Part shown: in pieces, positions 51,399 to 62,942 of the stretch | Layout of the letters: each line of letters starts with the position of its first letter | How positions within the stretch are numbered: position 1 is the stretch's first letter | Assembly (NCBI GenBank): GCA_963792075.1 | Contig: CAWBUW010000012.1 | Span: 2,418,001 to 2,482,000 of the forward strand | Direction: 5' to 3' | Length of the DNA stretch: 64,000 nucleotides | From: CAWBUW01 sp963792075 | GTDB lineage: Bacteria; Chloroflexota; Anaerolineae; Anaerolineales; UBA4823 | The notes under the pieces: generated by a model | The model's database searches: none | What the model saw: only the letters and a program-made list of their open reading frames with translations | What the model was told of the DNA's origin: nothing | Made by a program: the position numbers and the translations under genes

Positions 51399-52023
51399 AA
51401 CAACGCTGCCTTGTCTTCATTATCCTAACAAAATGGGGCGGATTATCTTACTTTCTCTGGAAGAAGTGCTGGGCCGCAGTGATGTTACCGCCATCCTCAA
51501 CCAGGCTGGTCTTTACCAATACATCGAAAGCTATCCGGATAATACCCTGGACCTGGGCTTTCAGTTCGAAGAGCTGAGCAAAATAAATCAGACCCTGGAA
51601 GAGATCTATGGGGTGCGTGGAGGCCGTGGAATTGCGCTGCGGGCTGGCCGGGCCAGTTTCAAATACGGGCTGAGAGAATTCGGCCCACGGTTGGGAGTCA
51701 CCGACCTGGCTTTCCGGCTGATGCCGCTGGAAGATAAATTAAAAACTGGCGCAGGGATTTTTGCGGGCGTTTTCAACCAATATTCCGATCAACAGGTACG
51801 GGTAGAAGCAGGAACGACACAATTGCTCTGGCATATTGAGCGCTGCCCGGTTTGTTGGAGGCGTAAGACAGAAGGACCAGCCTGTCACCTGACGGTAGGG
51901 ATTTTACAAGAATCGTTGTTATGGATCAGTGGTGGTAAGTATTATAAGGTGGAAGAAATTGCTTGCGTGGCGAAGGGAGATAAGGCCTGTACTTTTTTGG
52001 TTGAAAAATCTACTGCTGACTAG
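51391..52023 (+). CDS. V4R domain protein
   Basis: A 210-residue protein with a C-terminal V4R (4-vinyl reductase) domain: RVEAGTTQLLWHIERCPVCW, GPACHLTVGILQESL and VEEIACVAKGDKACTFLVE, with conserved cysteines that may bind metal. The N-terminal 100 residues are helical. V4R domains bind small hydrophobic ligands and occur in regulators and in BchJ; there is no bacteriochlorophyll gene around, so a sensory or ligand-binding role is more likely. It overlaps the hydrolase gene, and a short terminator-like hairpin follows. Confidence 0.85.
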   Translation: MSETTLPCLHYPNKMGRIILLSLEEVLGRSDVTAILNQAGLYQYIESYPDNTLDLGFQFEELSKINQTLEEIYGVRGGRGIALRAGRASFKYGLREFGPRLGVTDLAFRLMPLEDKLKTGAGIFAGVFNQYSDQQVRVEAGTTQLLWHIERCPVCWRRKTEGPACHLTVGILQESLLWISGGKYYKVEEIACVAKGDKACTFLVEKSTAD

Positions 52024-52038
52024 CCCCATTCTCCAGAC

Positions 52039-52056
52039 TGTCCAAAAAGGACTTTT
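52039..52056 (+). terminator. weak terminator-like hairpin
   Basis: GTCC (52040-52043) and GGAC (52049-52052) flank aaaaa and are followed by TTTTTT. The stem is only four pairs. The bases TGTCCAAAAAG (52039-52049) also match the end of the 39-nt repeat, so this could be a repeat remnant instead. Confidence 0.35.
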
Positions 52057-52087
52057 TTGTGCCGGATCTTTAGGCCAGTGATACAGG

Positions 52088-52093
52088 TATAGT
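52088..52093 (+). promoter_or_regulatory. -10 box of the hexapeptide gene, leaderless
   Basis: TATAGT ends eight bases before ATG 52102, so the transcript should start at or next to the codon. No ribosome binding site is present between them and no good -35 box was found. Confidence 0.4.
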
Positions 52094-52101
52094 GAAGAAG
52101 T

Positions 52102-53379
52102 ATGTTGAAGATTATCTTACAAGATCTACGTTTTCTCTCGCCCTTCAATGAAAAGGCCAGAGATTTGCGTATTATGAATAAGCCCTTATGGCTTTCACAG
52201 CGCGATGTGTTAGCGCCGTATACCCACCGCGAAATAGAGCTTCCTTTTGAAGCGTCTTTACCGGCTACGAGCGAAGAATGTATTGTGTATCGGGATAATC
52301 TTTATTTCGATGAAGACTACATCCAGGCGTTCTTAGACGAAGCCAGGCAGCTCAAGCGGGCTTGCCGGGCAGCCTTTTCGATTAACGATCCATCTTTTCG
52401 TGAACATGCTTTGCCCCTCTCCACCTCTTATACGCAACAGGGAGATATTTACCTGGCTGATTTATGGTACTACCCCCGTGGCCCGTATGAAGATGCAGAA
52501 GCCCTGGTGATTGATCTGAATTCGATCGAGGCCGGGTATTACCACGTCCCAACCTATATGGCTTACGAACAAGGAGACCTGACTTTTCATGTGCCCTTGC
52601 GCAGTTTGCTGGCGATTGACAGTTGGGTGCACATCTTCATCGCGGATGTGGTTTTTGGTTTGTTCACTCGTGGCGGGCGCTTTGAGGATCACTTGAATAA
52701 AGACCTGGGTTTCAAGCTGGGTATTCTGGCCAAAGCGATGTATGAGGGGAAACAGGTGCTGGATTGTTCGGGGGTTGTAAAAATCGGGCGAAATTGCACA
52801 ATCGACCCAAGCGCAGTGATCCATGGCCCGACCACGATCGGGGACAATGTGACTGTTGGCGCTGGAGCAACGATTGAGAATTGTGTCATCGGCGATAATG
52901 TTAATGTAGGACAAGGATGCCAGCTCATGCTTTCGGTGGTGGGGGATGGTGCCTTCTTACCATTCCGGGCCGCGTTGTTTATGACCACGTTCATGGACAA
53001 CAGCATGCTTGCCCAAAACACCTGCTTACAGATGTGTGTGATTGGGCGGAATACGTTTATCGGATCTGGTTCCACGTTTACCGATTTCAACTTACTGCCC
53101 GCACAAATCCGGGCCATCGATGGCGATGGACAGTTGGGCATTGCCAATCGTCCTGTGATGGGTGGCTGTGTTGGGCATAATTGCCGCCTGGGCGCCGGAA
53201 TGATCATTTTCCCGGCGCGCACGATTGAGTCGGACGTCGTATTATTCGCCTCCAAAGATCGCCGCGTGATCGAAAAAGACATCCGATATGAAGAAAGCGA
53301 CCATCATAAGCTGAAATTCTCGCACCTCCACCCACGCCTGTATCCTCGTCCTGGAGAGTCGACGAGCGATTCGTGGTGA
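52102..53379 (+). CDS. hexapeptide-repeat (left-handed beta-helix) protein
   Basis: A 425-residue protein. The first 210 residues contain no recognised domain (aromatic-rich, YYPRGPYEDAEALVIDLNSI). From about residue 230 the sequence repeats in hexads: VKIGRNCTIDPSAVIHGP, TTIGDNVTVGAGATIENCVI, GDNVNVGQGC, and after a loop CVIGRNTFIGSGSTFTDFNL and VGHNCRLGAGMIIFPARTIE, the coils of acyl- or nucleotidyl-transferases. Catalytic residues cannot be placed. The next gene (acyl-ACP-reductase-like) follows after three bases, so a shared role with acyl groups is possible. Confidence 0.82.
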   Translation: MLKIILQDLRFLSPFNEKARDLRIMNKPLWLSQRDVLAPYTHREIELPFEASLPATSEECIVYRDNLYFDEDYIQAFLDEARQLKRACRAAFSINDPSFREHALPLSTSYTQQGDIYLADLWYYPRGPYEDAEALVIDLNSIEAGYYHVPTYMAYEQGDLTFHVPLRSLLAIDSWVHIFIADVVFGLFTRGGRFEDHLNKDLGFKLGILAKAMYEGKQVLDCSGVVKIGRNCTIDPSAVIHGPTTIGDNVTVGAGATIENCVIGDNVNVGQGCQLMLSVVGDGAFLPFRAALFMTTFMDNSMLAQNTCLQMCVIGRNTFIGSGSTFTDFNLLPAQIRAIDGDGQLGIANRPVMGGCVGHNCRLGAGMIIFPARTIESDVVLFASKDRRVIEKDIRYEESDHHKLKFSHLHPRLYPRPGESTSDSW

Positions 53380-53382
53380 TCT

Positions 53383-54474
53383 GTGGATACCTTTGCATTC
53401 ATCATCCATCCGGTAGATCCAAAGCGAGATATCAGTCGGAAGTATCCCTGGCTGGGACGGATCGCGAATGATTGGATGATCTATCATTTTGCGCCCTGGT
53501 TTCCTCCCGTGTACCTCTCAGAGGTGGAGAAAGTTCGTTCGGAAAGTACGGGGAAAGAAATCAAAGGTTGGCTGATTGCTTGCCCACTCACCCCCAAGCA
53601 CTTTTTGGGGTTGCCTGAAAACCAAGTCTATCGTAAGATAATAGAAACAGGGCACCTGGCAGAACGACTTGGTGCTAAAATATTAGGGTTAGGAGCGTTC
53701 ACCTCCGTCGCGGGCGATGGAGGTATCAGCGTTGCCCGGGCGTTGGATATACCGGTTACGACCGGGGATGCCTATACCATCGCCGTGGCGGTCCAGGCGC
53801 TTGAGGAAGCAGCCCGGCTGATGGAAATTCAACTCCGGGAAACGAAAGCAGCCGTGGTAGGTGCGACCGGGGCAATTGGCAAGGTGTGCGCAGAATTGTT
53901 AGCCAGCGAGGCAGCAGAACTCCTGCTGATTGGTAAAAGGCAAGATACACTGGAGGCACTTAAAACCAGCTTAATCGAAGAAGGTGCGACAGCACAAATC
54001 TTTACCAGTACGAAAATGGAGGATTTACGCCAGGCCAAATTGATTTTGACGGTAACCAGCGCGATTGATGCGATCATTGAACCTGAGCACATACAGCCAG
54101 GAAGCGTCGTGTGTGACGTGGCTCGTCCACGTGACGTTGCTGCGCAGGTGGCGGCAGTTCGCCAGGATGTATTGGTGATCGATGGCGGAATGGTAGAAGT
54201 GCCTGGGGAGGTAGATTTTCACTTCAATTTTGGTCTTCCACCGGGCAAAGCCTATGCCTGTATGGCAGAAACCATGGCTTTGACCCTGGAGGGTCGTTTC
54301 GAGGATTATACACTTGGGAAAAATATTCAATCAGTTCGCGTGAGAGAAATTAAGGCGATCGCCGAGAAACATGGCTTTCGCTTGAGTGGATTCCGGTCCT
54401 TTGATAAACCGGTAACTTTGGAACAAATTGAGCGTGTACGCCAGAACGCAAAAAAAGCTTTGGGTGCTTACTAA
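53383..54474 (+). CDS. acyl-ACP reductase-like protein (AAR family)
   Basis: A 363-residue protein related to cyanobacterial long-chain acyl-ACP reductase, which makes fatty aldehydes. Shared features in order: HLAERLGAKILGLGAFTSVA, VTTGDAYTIAVAVQALEEA, Rossmann loop VVGATGAIGKVCAELL (G160-G166), LLLIGKRQDTLEALK, VCDVARPRDVAAQV, VLVIDGGMVEVPGEVDFHFN and KAYACMAETMALTLEGRFE. The cofactor would be NADPH. No aldehyde-deformylating oxygenase gene is adjacent. GTG start at 53383 is three bases after the hexapeptide gene. It could act on another thioester; the family call is firm, the substrate is not. Confidence 0.8.
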   Translation: MDTFAFIIHPVDPKRDISRKYPWLGRIANDWMIYHFAPWFPPVYLSEVEKVRSESTGKEIKGWLIACPLTPKHFLGLPENQVYRKIIETGHLAERLGAKILGLGAFTSVAGDGGISVARALDIPVTTGDAYTIAVAVQALEEAARLMEIQLRETKAAVVGATGAIGKVCAELLASEAAELLLIGKRQDTLEALKTSLIEEGATAQIFTSTKMEDLRQAKLILTVTSAIDAIIEPEHIQPGSVVCDVARPRDVAAQVAAVRQDVLVIDGGMVEVPGEVDFHFNFGLPPGKAYACMAETMALTLEGRFEDYTLGKNIQSVRVREIKAIAEKHGFRLSGFRSFDKPVTLEQIERVRQNAKKALGAY

Positions 54475-54491
54475 ATGTCTGGGAGGCAAAT

Positions 54492-55385
54492 ATGGGAAAA
54501 CCCCGATTGCTCGTAGTAGAGGATGATTTCGATATCTCAAACATGCTGCAGATTTATTTTTCGGGGCAGAACTATGAGGTGGATATCGCCCCTCGTGGTT
54601 CGGTAGCCCTGGAAAAGACACGGCACAACCTGCCCCACTTGATCGTGTTGGATATTATGCTGCCCGACATAGATGGGTTTGAAGTCTGTCGTGTTCTCCG
54701 TACTAATATCCGCACCAGCCATGTACCGATCATTTTTCTGACCCAGAAAGATGAGCGCAGTGATAAACTCGCCGGCCTGGAGCTGGGCGCGGATGATTAC
54801 ATAACCAAGCCTTTCGATATTGAGGAACTTAAGCTGCGCGTACAGCGGGCAATCCAACGCTCTGAACAGCAGAGCCTTACAGACCCGCGTTCCGGTTTGC
54901 CTTCAGGGCGGCTGATCGAAGATCAATTACGCCGTATCATTCGCGTGCAAAATTGGGCCTTAATGGATGTCCGCCTGAATTTCTTTGAAGCTTTCAAAGA
55001 CGTTTATGGTTTTGTGGCTGGGGATGACGTGGTGCGTTTCACCGCGATGATGGCGAATGAGGTGCTGGACGAATTAGGCACTGTCAATGATTTCCTGGGG
55101 CATGCAGGCGGCGATAATTTCATTATTATTACCTCTGAAGAAAAAGTCCAGGCAATCCGGCAGCGGCTAAAAACCCGCTTTGCAGAGGAAGTCCTGGCGC
55201 ATTATAACTTCATGGATCGTGACCAGGGATATATCCTGGTAGCCGGCGTAACCGGGCAGATGGAAAAAGTGCCTCTGATGAAGCTGGCAGTTGGCGTAGT
55301 TTCTCCCGCAGAATATCAGTTCGCAGATATACGCGAGATTACAGAGATGGCGGCTGAGGCGCGCCGTAAGGATATGGGCAGCTAA
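54492..55385 (+). CDS. response regulator with degenerate GGDEF domain
   Basis: A 297-residue protein. The REC domain (1-120) has acidic pocket E10-D11-D12, phosphoacceptor D54 in IVLDIMLPDIDG, and the KP of YITKPFDIEEL. After DPRSGLPSGRLIEDQL a GGDEF-like domain follows with HAGGDNFIIIT in place of GG(D/E)EF, so cyclase activity is doubtful. It sits 20 bases before the giant kinase gene and is the likely cognate or output partner. GGGAGGC precedes the ATG. Confidence 0.88.
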   Translation: MGKPRLLVVEDDFDISNMLQIYFSGQNYEVDIAPRGSVALEKTRHNLPHLIVLDIMLPDIDGFEVCRVLRTNIRTSHVPIIFLTQKDERSDKLAGLELGADDYITKPFDIEELKLRVQRAIQRSEQQSLTDPRSGLPSGRLIEDQLRRIIRVQNWALMDVRLNFFEAFKDVYGFVAGDDVVRFTAMMANEVLDELGTVNDFLGHAGGDNFIIITSEEKVQAIRQRLKTRFAEEVLAHYNFMDRDQGYILVAGVTGQMEKVPLMKLAVGVVSPAEYQFADIREITEMAAEARRKDMGS

Positions 55386-55404
55386 GGGTTGCAGGTATAG
55401 GCAG

Positions 55405-58400
55405 ATGGATCCGCTTGTTTTGGGAACTTGGTTATTGTTGGGAGCGACCGGGATTATGGGCCTGGTTGTGGTCCTGGCGCGCCTGGTGGCCCAAAACAAG
55501 GATTCTTCGGATGTCGTGTTGGCAACACCTTTAGCGAATGATCTTCTCGCCACACAGGATGCGGTTTTGCTGGTGCAGCGAGGGGGCGGGCGAGTCATCT
55601 ATACCAACCAGCACACCAGAGAATGGTTTGGGTATCAGAATGAAGAACCCAGCCTGGAGCGCCTGGCACGACGGGCGCGCCCCCGGATGCGCTGTTATCG
55701 CTGTGCGCAACAGAAGGGCAGGTGCGGTTCTCCATTGATGGCCGGCTCGTCGATGGGACATCGTATTATGTGCCTTATATGGGCTACAATGGCAACCACC
55801 AGGGGGCCTCAACCGGTGCAATCCTGGTGACCCTGCACCGGCCGCAAATGACGACCGTGGGATCCCAGCAGACCACGATCAGCGATAAAGCGCTCAATAT
55901 ATTTGCTGAGCTAAGCCAGGCGATGGCGGGCAGCCTGGAGATTGACCAGACTCTCGAAGCAATCTTGGAGAGCGTGGAACGCTTGGTCCCTTCCGACCTC
56001 CCAGAGGTAACGGTTTGGGACCCCATCTCCCAGAATTTGATCCCTTACCGGTTTGTCGGGATTGCAGACGTAGACCGGCACCTGGAACAGGCCCCCGATC
56101 GCTACATGGTAGACAAAGGCTATTCCGGATTCTTGATCACACGCCGCCAGCCTTTGCTGGTACCGAACGTAGATACATTCCGGGAAGTGCGACCGGCCAA
56201 TGACCGCAAGCAGTACCCTTATAACTCTTACGTGGGACTGCCGTTGCAGGTGGCTGGTGAGCTGGTCGGAACTTTAGAGCTGGCCTCACTGACCCTAAAT
56301 GCTTTTTCTGAGAATGACCTTGAGGTGCTACGAATTATTGCCGGTGAGGCTGCGGTGGCTTTGCACAATGCCATCCAGTTCCAGGAAGAACAGAAACGCG
56401 TGCGTGAGCTTTCTGGGTTGGCGAGTTTGGTGCAGGATGTGGGCGATCTACGCGACGACCAGGATTTTTATGGGCGCCTGGTAGAAGGGGTCAGTCACCT
56501 GCTGTCTGTAAAGACGCTTGGCTTCTTGATCTATGATGATGGCGAGCGAAGGCTAGATGCCCAACAGCCTTTCCAGGGGATTCCGGTCCAGTTTATTGAC
56601 TTATATCACCTGACCATTCCTCCTGCCAGCCCGGCAGAAGAGGTTTGGCTGGCTCAGGAAATGATTGTGACGGACAATGCCACGGAGGACCTCCGCCTGC
56701 AAGCGCTTGGAATGGACAACCTGGCGAAGGCCGCGGGCATCCAGAACACAGTGCTCCTGCCGCTTTCAGCGGTTGGTAGCCCGCTGGGCTATTTGCAGGT
56801 GGGTGACAAGGAAGATGGACAGCCCTTTGACGCGGATGATCTGCGCCTATTACGAATCATCGCTGCCCAGGTCTCTGCAATTATCGAGAATGCGATTTTA
56901 ATCCGAGAGAGCCAGGAAAGGGCACAGCGTGCTGAAGCCCTGCGCCGCGTAGCCAGCCTGACAGGATCAACCGCCACGCTTAAAGAAATCCTGGAGTTCT
57001 CGCTGCGTGAGCTGTCTCGCTTACTGCATGCAGATGCTGGCATGATCTATCTATTGGAAGAAAGTGTGGGCGAGCTCCGCCCGCACAAGGATTCGGCATA
57101 CGGCATCTCGCCCGAGCTGATTGTCAGGTTGGGCAAAGTTGGATTGGCTGACCAGGCATACCGGTTTACCGTGACGGCAATGCAAAAGCCCTGGCTGTCG
57201 GACAAGCTGACTGCAGAGGACGAGGCTGCTGCGATCTACCTGCCGGTTATAGAAGCAATGCGGCTTAAATCTGCCATGATTGTGCCCTTGGTGGTGAGGG
57301 AGCAAGGCATAGGCGAGTTAATGTTTGCCAGCCGGCTGCCAGACCATTTCGATCGCAGCGATCAAATCCTGGTGGCAACCACTGCCAGCCAGCTTGCCAT
57401 CGCGATTGAAAAGGCCACCTTATATGACCAAACCGATGAAAGCCTGCAGCGGCGAGTGGTACAGCTTCTGGCCCTCATGCGCATCAGCCGCGAGTTGAAT
57501 ACTACTTTGGATTGGGAACACCTCTTAAAGCTGGTGTATGACGAGGCAATCCGGACCACTCAAGCGGATTGCGGTACGATGGTCCTTTTTGATCTGGATA
57601 AGGCCGGTACAGCCCTGAAGAAAGTAGCCTATTCTATTGGCGACCCTGTGCCTCAAACGATAACGAAGATTGAAGCGGATGTCCTCGCTGCCGGGGAAGC
57701 GCGCATCATCCAGGATTACCAATCGGCACAGGGGTCAGATGAGTTGCCACTCGGGGCTCCTCATGCTGGGGTGCGTTCTTCTCTGATCGTTCCCATTGCC
57801 TATCAGGAGCACATCGCCGGCCTGATCCACTTGCACTCCAAAACCGCAGAGCGGTTTGACACAACTGCTTTGGAGATTGTACAGAGCCTGGCAGTCCAGG
57901 CGGCAATTGCCCTGGGGAATGCACAGCGTTACCAGGAGCAAATCCAAAGGACAGAGCTGTTGAACCGGCGAGTAGAAACCATGACGACCCTGCTGGATAC
58001 ATCGCAGAACCTCCAGCTCGAAACGCCGATGGAAGAACAGCTCGAGGTAATTGCTTATGGCATCCAGGAATTGACCCTGTTCAATACTGTCTTGATCAGC
58101 GTGTATGACGAAGCTACCGGCAACCTGGTACGCGTGACCGGGGCCGGGATTCCTTTGGATACGCTGCAAGACTTGCGAGAGCACACCCAACCCTGGAAGA
58201 CAATCACGGATACGGCCAAGCCAGAATTCAAGTTGAGCCGTTCTTATTACATCCCTTATGATCAAGTGCCATTTGCATTTTCACAGGAGCTGCATTCGGT
58301 CGTCCTGGCCTCGATCGATGCAGAACAGATCCACTTTGAAAATGCCTGGCACCCAGAAGATGCGTTGATTGTGCCGCTGTTGACCGCGGATGAGCAGCCT

Positions 58401-61400
58401 TTGGGTTTGATCAGCGTGGACCAACCCAGGAACGGGATGCGTCCGGACCGGGCCATGATCGAATCGCTGGAAGTTTTTGCTAACCAGGCAGCCTTATTGA
58501 TTGAAATCCACAAACGGCTTTCGGAGTTGAGCGTACGCTCAGACAATTTGCAATCCGAGCTGATCCGTGAGCGTAAAGCGCTGGAGAATTCTCGCCAGAG
58601 CCTGCCAACCTTGCTGCACAAGGACCTGGAGCAGACCATTGCGATTCAGCGTTTAGACCTGCGCTCGCGCCGCATTCGTGCCAGCCTGGATATCGCTGAA
58701 ACGATCAACCAACAGCCCACGCGTGAAGCGGTGCTGGCCGCGATGGGCAGCGAAATGTTAACGCGCATGGATTTTGATGCCGTCTTGATTGCAGAGCCGA
58801 GTGAGGGTGGGCTGCGCTTGATGCAGGTATTTGGCGCTCCCGCCATGTCTTCCAATCCACAAGCTTTGCTTGGGCAGCGCAACCCGCTGCGGCAAAGTTT
58901 CCAGGCGGGGAGCCCGCTGTTTGTTTCGAGCCTCGAAGAGAATGAGGAATGGAGGACTTCGCCTCTGTTGGTAGCCCTGGAAGCAAAGGGGTTTGTGACC
59001 CTGCCTGTTTTGGGGCAAGAGCAGACCGATGAGAAACGGGTCGATGCGGTCGTGCTGGCAACCAGCTCGGCTCCGATCGCTTACATGACCGCAGAAGATG
59101 AGCACATCTTTGACCTGATGACGCGCCAGGTGGCAGTCGCCCTGCGGAACCTGCAGTTGTTCAAGGAGACGAACCGGCGTTTGCAAGAAGTGAACTTGCT
59201 GTTGGAGTTCAGCCGGCAGTTGGGTACGCTGGATACGAAGAGCATCTTGCGCACTCTGGTGGAAAGCTCATTAAAGATCTTGCCCGGCGCGTATGGGGCG
59301 ATGGTAGCATTGTGGGTGCCGCACCAGGAGGTGCTGGAGCCTCAGTTTGCCACGGGATACGTGGATAGTGAAAAGATCATGCAGATCCCTTACCGGTCCG
59401 GAGAGGCGCTGCCCGGACAGGCCTTTGAAAATGGACAGGTTCTGCGTGTAGACGAGGTTAATTTCGCGCGAGACTATAACCTCTCTTCCGAACATCTGCT
59501 CTTGTATCGCGATGGCACCAGGGGCAGCCTGCCGGTATCCACCCTGGTCGTTCCGATCATGGCCCTGGATGCCAGGCTGGGCGTCCTGGTGTTGGAAAAT
59601 TTCAAGTCGTTGGCTGCTTTTACGCCTGAAGACCAGGCGCTGGTAGCCTCGTTAGCCAGGCAGACCGCACTTACATTGGAGAATGCGCGCCTTTACCAGG
59701 CGTCTGAGGAGCGCACCGCTCAACTGCAGGCCCTGACGCGCGTTGCGGGTACGATGACTTCAAGCCTGCAGACCAACGAGCTGATTAGCACCTTGTTGGA
59801 CCAATTGGCGACCGTGGTGCCGTTCAATACAGGCACTTTGTGGCTGCGCCAGGCGAACAAGCTCACGGTACAGGCGGCGCGCGGGTTCGCTGACAGTGAA
59901 GAACGCGTCGGGCTGTCTGTCGCTTTGGAAGACAGCCTCTTGATGAAAGAAATGATCACCACAGGCCAGCCGCTTTCGGTGGGAGATGTTCGAGCAGACG
60001 AACGTTTCCCGGTGCTGATCGAACACCAATATTTGTCCTGGTTGGCGGTGCCTCTGCTTTCCAAGGGCGAAGTCATTGGCCTGCTTGTGCTGGAAAAAAC
60101 AGAGGCCAACTACTATTCACCGGCGCATATCCAGGCATTGATTACTTTCGCTGGACAGGCGGCTGTGGCATTGGAGAACGCCACCCTGTACGAAGACTCT
60201 GTCCGGCGCGCTATGGAGCTGGACCAACGTTCTCAACGCCTGGCGTTGTTGAATCGCTTCTCCACAGCTTTGAGTGGTTCGCTGGATCTGGCAAATATCT
60301 TAACCATAACCACTCAGGAACTCCTGCGGGCCATGAACTGCTCGGTAGTCTCGATCGTCACTTTTGCTGGGCCCTCGAAGCCTGTTCTGCAGGCAGAAGC
60401 TCCTTCCGTTTTTGGCCCGCCTCCCAAAGAACTGCCCACCAACCCGGTCTTCGAGCGCTTGCATGAAACGCTGGGCCTGTTCTCCTGCGAAGATGTATTC
60501 CACGAGAAGGACCTCGAACCGTTAGCAGATTTTCTGGAAGCCCGCTCTACGCGTTCCTTGTTAATCCTGCCGCTCGTGGTGGGAAATTCCCTGACCGGGT
60601 TGGTGCTGGTGCAAACCAGCTTCCCCTACCGGTTCACAACGGACGAAGTGGAGCTGGCACGTACGGTGACGAACCAGGCAGCCGTAGCGCTGCAAAATGC
60701 GCGCTTGTTTGTTGAAACCGAACGGTTGTTTGCCGAGACTGAAAAGCGCAGCGCTGAATTGGCCACCTTGTTTAACTTCGGGGTGAGCGTGACCCAGGTG
60801 CTGGATCAACCCCGCCTGTTGGATGTAACTTTCGAAAATGTAGCGCGCTTGATCCCGAGCGACTCGGTGATGATCGTGTTGGCAGACGCGGGGGGCGAAT
60901 TGCTGGTCCACCGGGTTGATTTTGGCGAACGTATGCCCTCTTTTAATGCGTCGCGCAGCGGACAAAGCTTCAGCGAGCACATCCTGGAAAATAACGCGCC
61001 GCTGTTGGTCGCAGACACGCATGATCCCTCACGCCCGGCGCAGGGTTCTGCAGGCGGGATCGCTTGCCGCTGCTGGCTCGGTGTGCCATTGATCGTGCGC
61101 GGTATTCCTACGGGCGTGCTCTCGGTTCAAAGCGAAACGCCGGGTATGTTTGGCGATGCAGAAGTCCGTTTGCTCGGGCAGATTGCCAACCAGCTTTCGG
61201 TCGCCCTGGATAACGCCGCCTTATTTACCACGGTCCAGAACCACGCTGCGGATCAAGAGCAGGTAGTCAAGGAACGCACCGAGCAGCTTGCTCGTGAGCA
61301 CCAGCGGCTTCAGACCTTGTTAACCATCATCACAGAGCTGTCTGCCAGCCTGGATCTGGACTCGGTATTGACTCGGACGCTTTCTGTGATCAACGATACC

Positions 61401-62933
61401 ATTTCTGCGAAGCACAGCTCGATCTTACTGCTCCAGCCAGACGGACGATCCTTATTCTTGAGAGCCTCCCTGGGATATCCAACCAACGTTCCCAAAGGAG
61501 GCCAGGTTTCTACGCTGAAAGCCAATGAGGGCCTGGCAGGTTGGGTTATTGCCAGGCGCAAGCCGGCGTTGGTGAATGACCTGCTCGAAGACGAGCGTTG
61601 GGTCAAGCGGACCGACCTGTCCAGCCAGAACCGCAGTGCTTTGACTGTGCCTCTCCTGGTGGGTGAGGAAATCCTGGGCGTGTTGATGTTCTATCATACC
61701 GAAGTGGCCCATTTCTCAGAGGACCAGCTCGATCTGATCCAGGCTGTTGCGAAACAGATTGCCATCGCAATCAACAACGCGCAGTTATATAACTTGATCC
61801 GCGATCAAGCCGAACGCCTGGGTGATATGCTGCGTACACAGCATGTCGAAACCAGCCGCTCGCAGGCCATCCTGGAAGCCGTGGCGGACGGTGTGTTGGT
61901 CACGGATGCCCGGCGGCAGATTACCCTGTTCAACGCCTCTGCTGAACGGATCCTGGGCCTGAGCCGGGAGCAGGTGTTGGGAAGCAGCCTGGAGAACTTT
62001 ACCGGTTTGTTCGGCGCTGCCGCCCAGCAGTGGGTGCAGACCATTCGCACCTGGTCAGAAGAGTCAGGTGTGAACAAATCGGGAGATCTCTACGCTGAGC
62101 GCATCGAATTGGATAACCGCCGGGTCGTTGCAGTCCACTTATCGTCCGTCCGGCTGCGCAACGATTTCCTGGGAACGGTCTCTATTTTCCGGGATATTAC
62201 CCACGAGGTGGAGGTTGACCGGTTGAAGTCAGAATTCGTGGCGACCGTCAGCCATGAGCTCCGCACACCGATGACCTCGATCAAAGGTTATGTGGACATT
62301 ATGTTGATGGGTGCAACCGGGCAGCTAACCGAACAGCAGGGACATTTCCTGCAGATCGTGAAGCAGAACACCGAACGCCTGGCGATCCTGGTGAATGACC
62401 TCCTGGATGTCTCTCGGATCGAGGCTGGCAAAATTACGCTTTCGCTGCAAGCCTTAGATTTAAATGAAGTTGCAGACAATGTCCTGGCTACCTTCACCCA
62501 GAGGATGAAGGATGAGGACCGCCCCATTACGCTGGAAAAAGATATCGCTGCGAAACTGCCCTTGGTGTTGGGCGATCGCGACCGAGTCTTACAGATCCTG
62601 GATAATCTGGTAGAGAATGCGTACCAATACACACCCGTAGACGGGAAAGTCGTCGTGCGTGCGCGCAAGGTCGATGGTATGGTACAGGTGGATGTAGTGG
62701 ACAATGGAATTGGCATCAAGCAGGAAGACCAGCCGCGTGTTTTCGAGCGCTTTTATCGCGGTGAAGACCCCCTGGTGATGGCAACGTCTGGAAATGGACT
62801 GGGACTGCCCATCGTGCAGCGGTTGGTGGAGCTGCACAATGGAAAGATCTGGTTTGAAAGCGCAGGTGTGCGTGGTGAAGGCAGCACTTTTTCTTTCAAC
62901 CTGCCTGTGTATGAAGAAGAATCATCTCAATAA
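55405..62933 (+). CDS. giant multi-GAF sensor histidine kinase (one frameshift near the start)
   Basis: About 2,509 residues once one base is added. An N-terminal transmembrane helix (LLLGATGIMGLVVVLARLV) and PAS-like domain are followed by eleven GAF units (starts near residues 165, 336, 511, 691, 858, 1093, 1263, 1444, 1613, 1789, 1969), each ending in a helix like AVALENARLY that links to the next. A PAS domain (2153-2269), HisKA with SHELRTPMTS (phosphohistidine near 2284), and HATPase with N-box ILDNLVENAYQY, DNGIGI and GNGLGLPIV complete an intact kinase core. The frame breaks at the C-run 55680-55684, where a sixth C restores RARP-PDALLSL. Signals sensed are unknown. Confidence 0.88.
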
Positions 62934-62942
62934 AAGGGGGAA

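Noticed and set aside
52039..52056. A further full copy of the mirrored repeat
   Set aside because: Only 11 bases match the 39-nt arm, too little to claim more than a possible remnant.
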